In this document: in pieces, positions 58,622-64,000 of the stretch
Layout of the letters: every line of letters begins with the position of its first letter
Numbering within the stretch: position 1 is the stretch's first letter
NCBI GenBank assembly: GCA_963969395.1
Contig: OZ017795.1
Coordinates: forward strand, 12,090,001-12,154,000
From: Pseudoscleropodium purum
Taxonomy: Eukaryota > Streptophyta > Bryopsida > Hypnales > Brachytheciaceae
Length of the DNA: 64,000 nt
Direction: 5' to 3'
The notes under the pieces: generated by a model
What the model saw: the letters and a program-made list of their open reading frames with translations, nothing else
What the model was told of the DNA's origin: nothing
The model's database searches: none
Made by a program: the position numbers and the translations under genes

Positions 58622-60296
58622 GTAATACATATACATATTGGGATACGTCCTTGAAAAACATAAACTTCATATATTTCATATTCATTGATAATTAATCTGA
58701 CTTTCAAAATTACAAAGAGGAGAAAGAAGACTGGAGGAGGGGAGATACTAAAAAAATGAATGTAAATTATTTCTAGATTGATGGGGAATGATAAATAAAA
58801 AGAAGTAAAATTAATTAAACAAACTATGAGCTCACAATGACAATGAGCTCAAAAGAGTCAATTAATTGATATGTTATGCTTGCAGTCAATAGAGATGGAC
58901 AAGGGAAATACTCAGTATTAATTAAGATTGTATGTGGAAATGGCATGTCAAAGATGTCTTCATAGATTTTTATTACTATGGGTATGAATTCAGTGACTGT
59001 TTCATGCAACTTGAGGTGCACTTGGAGATCATCAAATGACTTGAGCTTGATTTAATGGGAAACCTGCTATTTGGTTGAAGAGACTTTTTATCTTTGAACA
59101 CAGTTTCTAGCTCCAGCATTCATGTAAGCTTAGTGTTCTTTGGGAGAGACGGAGAGACTGAGAGACTGATCTTATATTATACAATGGGCACTTGGCAAAA
59201 GCGTACTTCGTATACTAACTGTAAGTTATCGTTCACTGGTTAACTTCGAGCTGTTGTTTGAAACATGTGCATTTTCCAAGCAAGATAATATTGCACACTA
59301 GCAATTGGAAGATGTTAGCTTAGTTTATATATAAGGTAGGAGGCTGTAATGTTGGAGGTCATTTTGAATCGTCCATGTAGATTCACCTGTAATGGACTTG
59401 AGGTGATCTTTTAAATGGTCCATCTACAGTCATTGAATGGATTAACAAAAAATAAAAAATAAAAATTACAAGAGCCATCATTCTCTTTGCTTTCCCAATT
59501 TTCTTCATATGTTGCAAGTGAATGGTTTATGTAAGATCTAGGATCAGAAATAGGGACCTTTGACTCATCTTGTTTGAAAATTCACAAGTAATTCAAAAAT
59601 GACTCAAAAAAATATGAAACGACTTGGGTTACAATCAAAATCTAATTTTCTTTGTCTCAAAAATGAGCTAAAAATAATCCCATGCAAGAAACCACATGAA
59701 AAACGTCGGACCAGCCCTTAGATGCACACTTTAAGAGCCTCCTACCTTAGATCTTCCAATCACGAGGTGCAAATTCTTTTTTTCCACAAGTCTCATAGCA
59801 TCATTACTGGAGCAAAGTAACTTGGGAATGTACAGGGACAATGTCACAGGCTGGGCTTTGGTGAGCCTCTCAAATTAGATAATGAAATTGTTACAATGAA
59901 AGCCTTAATCAATCACTCACCTGACTTGACTAGTCTCAGTGTCTGCAGAAATGGAGTCCAACCCTGGAGATGATATCCATGTTCATTGATATACATTGAT
60001 ATGTTTAATTTTTATTATTCTGTGAACTTCTTTCTTCATTTTTATATATTTTTTTACATTACTCAACAATTTGTCTAAGGCTTTGATTTTGAAGTGAATT
60101 TTCAGAAAACAAAACAAAACGAAGTGCATCATCGACTAACAGTAACTGTTGGTTTGATCTACCCGGCGTTTATTGGACTGTTCCTACATCTTCAGCAGAC
60201 TTTCAAAATAACATTACAGGCCATGATGACAGTCCACAGTGACAAGGAATCTAAAATTACCCAAAACAGAGTCTCTTTGATCAACTATGACACATA
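58053..60296. other. Intergenic DNA with a family F repeat and microsatellites
   Basis: No gene was recognised. It contains a C-rich tract at 58463-58500, the CCATTGATCTCCAAAAAA block (58499-58516), an ATATGGATAT-like tract and a (TG)n-(TA)n microsatellite at 58590-58622. The remainder is AT-rich. Confidence 0.5.
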
Positions 60297-60486
60297 GTAC
60301 AACAGATATTTTGTTAAAATGGTGCCATTCTTCTACCATTTTTCCATTAATTTTCTAAGATTGGTATAGATTTTAGACCTCAAACCCCTGAAATCTAGGA
60401 CAGGTATTCAGTCCACACCGCATGTTCTGAACCTAAAAGTGCCAAGTTTGTGGAATACTACCATTTTAATGAAATATCCGTTGCAC
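60297..60486. mobile_element. MITE family B, copy 2
   Basis: A 190 bp element with left end GTACAACAGATATTTTGTTA and right complement GTGCAACGGATATTTCATTA, both followed by AAATGGT. The interior carries GAAATCTAGGACAGGTATT-like sequence as in copy 1 (10646-10963). Exact ends and the target duplication are uncertain. Confidence 0.65.
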
Positions 60487-60654
60487 CCTCTTTGTGAATC
60501 CTGACTGCAAATCAGACTTACTAAATATAGACTCTGTAAACACCAACTCGTCATTAGCTTTGACAATTGTGGAGCATGAAGTCTCCAATTTTAAAAGCAA
60601 AAGAGTTTAAGTCTTTAGCTCCAAAATTATAGAAGAGGTTAAGACTTGAGAGCA

Positions 60655-61300
60655 GAGGGTCTTAAGTCACCTAAATGCCTGAGGCACCAAATTCTTGGTG
60701 TTGACAATACTTTGAAGTTAGATAAAACCTAACTACATTGCAATCTTTAGTAGTTTGTATTTTTTTGAATTTTTTTTTGAAGTCTAGTTATAGCATCAAA
60801 AATCTGATTTTGAAAATGATTGATGATGATTTTTCTACTCAAGATTTTGTGCAAGGGTGTCCATTGCAATCTTGACTTTCCATAGTGTTGACAACTCTTG
60901 AAAATGAGCCTCAAATGCACTAGGTCTCTAAGAAAATTTTGTATTAGAAACTCATCTAAAAAAATTGTAGGAAAGTTTTTGAGAAGCCATAAATTGAAAA
61001 GAGTTATGTATTTTAACCTCATATTTTTTTAGTGACCAATTTTTTAGATTTGACATGTGAAAAGAGGATTGAAAGACTTCAAATCACTTTCATAGTTTTA
61101 ATTAATACCCTCATGATCAATCATTATAATTTTTCAATCCATGAGTAATATTGTTGTGTTTTCTTTTCCTATGTGATTTTTAACATGTCTAGTTTGAATT
61201 TGTACAATTACAATTTAAAATAGATTGATAGAACTTATCAAAATGTTGGCTTTTTGTCTAATTTACAACAACTTCCTAGAAGCTCAAAAAAGGCTTTGAA
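60655..61300 (-). repeat. Dispersed repeat E, copy 2
   Basis: Reverse-complement relative of 12950-13570 (about 80% by eye), including the 20-base block GTCCATTGCAATCTTGACTT on the plus strand. It is non-coding. Confidence 0.75.
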
Positions 61301-62153
61301 CATGTAAGGGTTAAAACAAGTTGGTGGTCATCTTATTAGTCTACATAATGGCTTTTGAAGCCATGGTCTCTACTACTAAGAGTCCCTATCAATCCCTTTA
61401 GGCTTGGAGTAATCTATGTAGACCAAGGGCAATGATTTTTATTTCATTTTGGAGAAAAAGCCAACTATTTCTTCAATACTCATGTAATACTTTGGATGAT
61501 GTTCAATGATGTCTATATGAAATCTAAATGATACCTAGGTAAAATTTGGCTATTGGTTAAAAAATACATTAAGAATTTAGTTGTTTGTGAAAAAATAATT
61601 AATTTCTTTTACAAACAGTAGCTATAGTATTTTTAGTAGCAAATTGAAAAAATTTGTGCAAAAAAACACACTCAAAAAAGTGTCCATTTCTTCATAGTCC
61701 ATGTTATTAGGCTACAATTAAATTGTTTGCCTTTAAAAGTCAACTAAACTCAATTTTAGATCTAAAGTAGTGTTTTTTGTATATTTGATATAGAAAATGC
61801 ATGATTTGAAGTATATCTAATGGTGATAAAAAAAATCATTCATATTGAGACAACTTTAGTGACACATGACACTCCCAATTTGGATCATTATTGTACCTCT
61901 TACATGTCTCAAAAGTTTCTAAAAGGCCATGTATTCTATATATGATAGTGTTGTATATATTTGAGTATGAAAGCTTTAGATGTTATTGATTTGTCAATTC
62001 AATGGTATATGTCTTGTCATATTATAGCACATAATCAATATACTCAAAGTCAAAGACAATACTATAATGTAAACACCTATTATATAGGTATTTATAATAT
62101 GATTATACTATAACTATGGAAGGTTTCTATGATATAGATATTTACAACATATA
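61301..62153. other. AT-rich intergenic DNA and left part of a family F-associated repeat
   Basis: No gene was recognised. From about 62060 the sequence (AAACACCTATTATATA, TATGGAAGGTTTCTATGA) is related to 27310-27400 and 31665-31755 in the palindrome arms. Confidence 0.5.
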
Positions 62154-62423
62154 CATTAGAAGAGTTTGGGACGATCTAGAAGCCTATTTCGGGTCTGTTC
62201 CCCCACAACGAGGGGAACGATCCATTGTTAGAATTTTTTTTTTTATAAAAAAAAGAAAAGAAAAAGAAATTTAGTCTCCAAATGCAAATGCAAATGCAAA
62301 AAAAATTGGGTCAATGATGTAGCAGAGTCTCGGCCACGTCAAACTGCTGCACCAAACTTGTTCCCTGTGTTCACAAGTTGTGATAACTTGCAGGCATCCG
62401 AAGGTCCCAAAAATCTTCTAATG
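62154..62423. mobile_element. MITE family A, copy 3 (inverted relative to copy 1)
   Basis: A 270 bp element with ends CATTAGAAGAGTTTGGGAC and, as the right complement, CATTAGAAGATTTTTGGGAC. It shares GGCATCCGAAGG, the GTTCCCCCACAAC block and the T-rich GCATTTGGAGACTAAATTT core (minus strand) with copy 1. The flanking sequence resumes the repeat seen uninterrupted at about 27395 and 31670. Confidence 0.85.
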
Positions 62424-64000
62424 TGTATAGTCTTCTAGACTCATGAGCTCACATTCCTAGGCTCATATAATAGCAAATTAGCACCCCTCTTATTGGGTAG
62501 ATCATTTAAACATTTTTCATATCCTTCATTATCATTATGTTGAGATTGAACCAATTTGATTATTATATAGAGTTGAATGCAATCAAATCCATCTTAAGAT
62601 CCTATAGTTGTTTTACTAAATTATAAAACCCTAAAGGAACTTTGAATGAATTGTTTCTTTCAAAAGAATAACAATTCAATGAATAATCTACACATATTTT
62701 GATCAATTCATTTTTATAATGAAAAATCTATTTGGGGCAATCAGAGCAAAAGCATATAGTTTTTCATTCTTATTCTTACTATGTAGCAAAAAGATGTAAA
62801 CATGTTTTTTTATTAACCCCTTACTTTAAATTTTTGAAAATCAAAGACCATTGGTCTATTTATAGGAAAAAATTGAAACCAATCCCAAAGCCATTGACCT
62901 AGGATATGGATACGGGATATGAATATAGACTTGGAACACAAATACAGGTATAAAATATGAATATGAATACATGGGACATACACTAATGTATGATACAAAT
63001 ATGAATATAGGAAATAGAAATTCCATATTGATTGTAGATTCCATTTTCACTCTAGAATTACAATAAGGGGGGGGGGGGGGGGGGGGTCAATGGGTTTGGG
63101 TTGGATGTGGCTTTGGGTTGGAAATAAAAATAATATGTTCTAGTAGGGGGTTAAGGGTTAACAAAATCAAAATCAATTGAATTAAAGTAATTGTCTGAAA
63201 ATATATTGTCTTACTGTATACCTAGAATGTAAACATCTTCTAGGTATTAATATATATTCCAAAATATAATATATTAATAATACAATATATCAAAAAGATG
63301 TAGACAAATATGTGCTACTATCCCATTCATTGAAAATGTGTAGCTATTGATCTTTATGTGAAAATTGAAAACCCTCTCATTGGAAATATGTAGCCATTGG
63401 TCTTTAAGTGAAAATTAAAAACCCTCTCATTGGAAATCTATAGTTGTTGATTTCACTTTTGGGGAAAACCAATAGCTTTGAATCAATGCCATCGATCTTC
63501 CATCAACTTTTTTCAAAAAAATTGAACTTCCCTCCTTTGCCATTGATCTTCAAAAACAAATATAATACATATACTTACAATTATATAATATTGATATGGA
63601 ATATAATATATGGAATACATACAATTGTTGTATATAAAATATTTATATGGTACAATGTATGAACATAAGTATTGATATGGAATATGAAATATTAACATTG
63701 ATGACATGTACTACGTCAATAAAAAAAATATGGAGTACATTGAATTATCAATTATTTCAAAAGAAATATAATTTATTCATTTCACAAGTGAGTGATAAGT
63801 GTTAGTTTGTCACAATGTGTTCAAAAGGGACATACATATAGACAATGCAATTTCTTGCTATGTCTCTCTAATTCAAATTGTCTATTTAAATGCTAATTTA
63901 ACTCCATTAATCTTGTACATGTTTATAGTGATATATCAAATATACCCTACAGGATTGTGGAATAATTATGAAGATTTTTCCATTTGTATAAATTGCATGT
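62424..64000. other. Terminal AT-rich region with family F repeats
   Basis: No gene was recognised. It contains a G20 tract at 63067-63086 preceded by an ATATGAATACATGG-like tract (62895-63025), and a second family F stretch at 63485-63705 with GCCATTGATCTTC. Confidence 0.5.
63328..63460 (+). repeat. Tandem repeat, 50-bp period, about 2.6 copies
   Basis: Units begin CATTGAAAATG (63328), CATTGGAAATA (63378) and CATTGGAAATC (63428), each followed by a TAG(C)CATTGGTCTTTAAGTG-like stretch and AAAAACCCTCT. It is non-coding. Confidence 0.8.

Noticed and set aside
58590..58622. TG/TA tract as a functional element
   Set aside because: It is an ordinary dinucleotide microsatellite with no associated gene.

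Overview
The window looks like nuclear DNA of a land plant, most likely a moss. Four observations support this. There is a cytosolic HSP70 with the intron position typical of plant HSC70 genes (inside the Asp codon after NPTNTVF). There are two copies of a plant-type TCTP gene. There is a C2H2 protein with the plant-specific QALGGH finger. There is an uninterrupted HET-domain gene, a mainly fungal family that, as far as I recall, has also been reported in mosses and interpreted there as fungal in origin. Genes are sparse and relatively GC-rich, in very AT-rich DNA full of short non-autonomous transposons and degenerate repeats. The species cannot be named from the sequence alone.

Layout. 1-13.57 kb is repeat-rich DNA with an unrecognised 273-codon ORF, a decayed reading frame with nine stops and no frameshift (2623-3957), small inverted-repeat elements and tandem arrays. 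13.6-16.3 kb is the HSP70 gene with a heat-shock-element-like array upstream, followed by about 1.8 kb of GC-richer DNA with no recognised gene. 23.68-35.39 kb is a large palindrome: two arms of about 4.29 kb carry a complete TCTP gene each, in tail-to-tail orientation, around a 3.1 kb spacer. The arms appear identical except for two G-tract lengths, but are flanked on the outside by about 0.45 kb of the same inverted duplication at only about 80-85% identity. 36.77-40.81 kb is a six-exon zinc-finger gene on the minus strand with one apparent 1-base frameshift and a CACTA-type MITE in intron 4. 45.7-57.0 kb holds two direct repeats of about 1.67 kb. The right one carries the last exon of a complete four-exon gene for a small mitochondrial-ribosome-like protein. 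The left one is a truncated copy lying just downstream of the HET gene. A diverged piece of TCTP intron 1 lies about 420 bp upstream of the HET start, in sense orientation. 57.2-64 kb is again repeats and MITEs.

The recognised intact genes are mostly housekeeping (chaperone, TCTP, mitoribosome-like). There is no operon-like organisation. The notable biology is structural: a palindrome apparently homogenised by gene conversion, a possible capture of TCTP intronic DNA by a fungal-type HET gene, a 10-bp-phased heat-shock-element-like array, and several MITE families, two copies of which have related empty sites in the same window. All splice sites and identities were read by eye; no database search or alignment was run.
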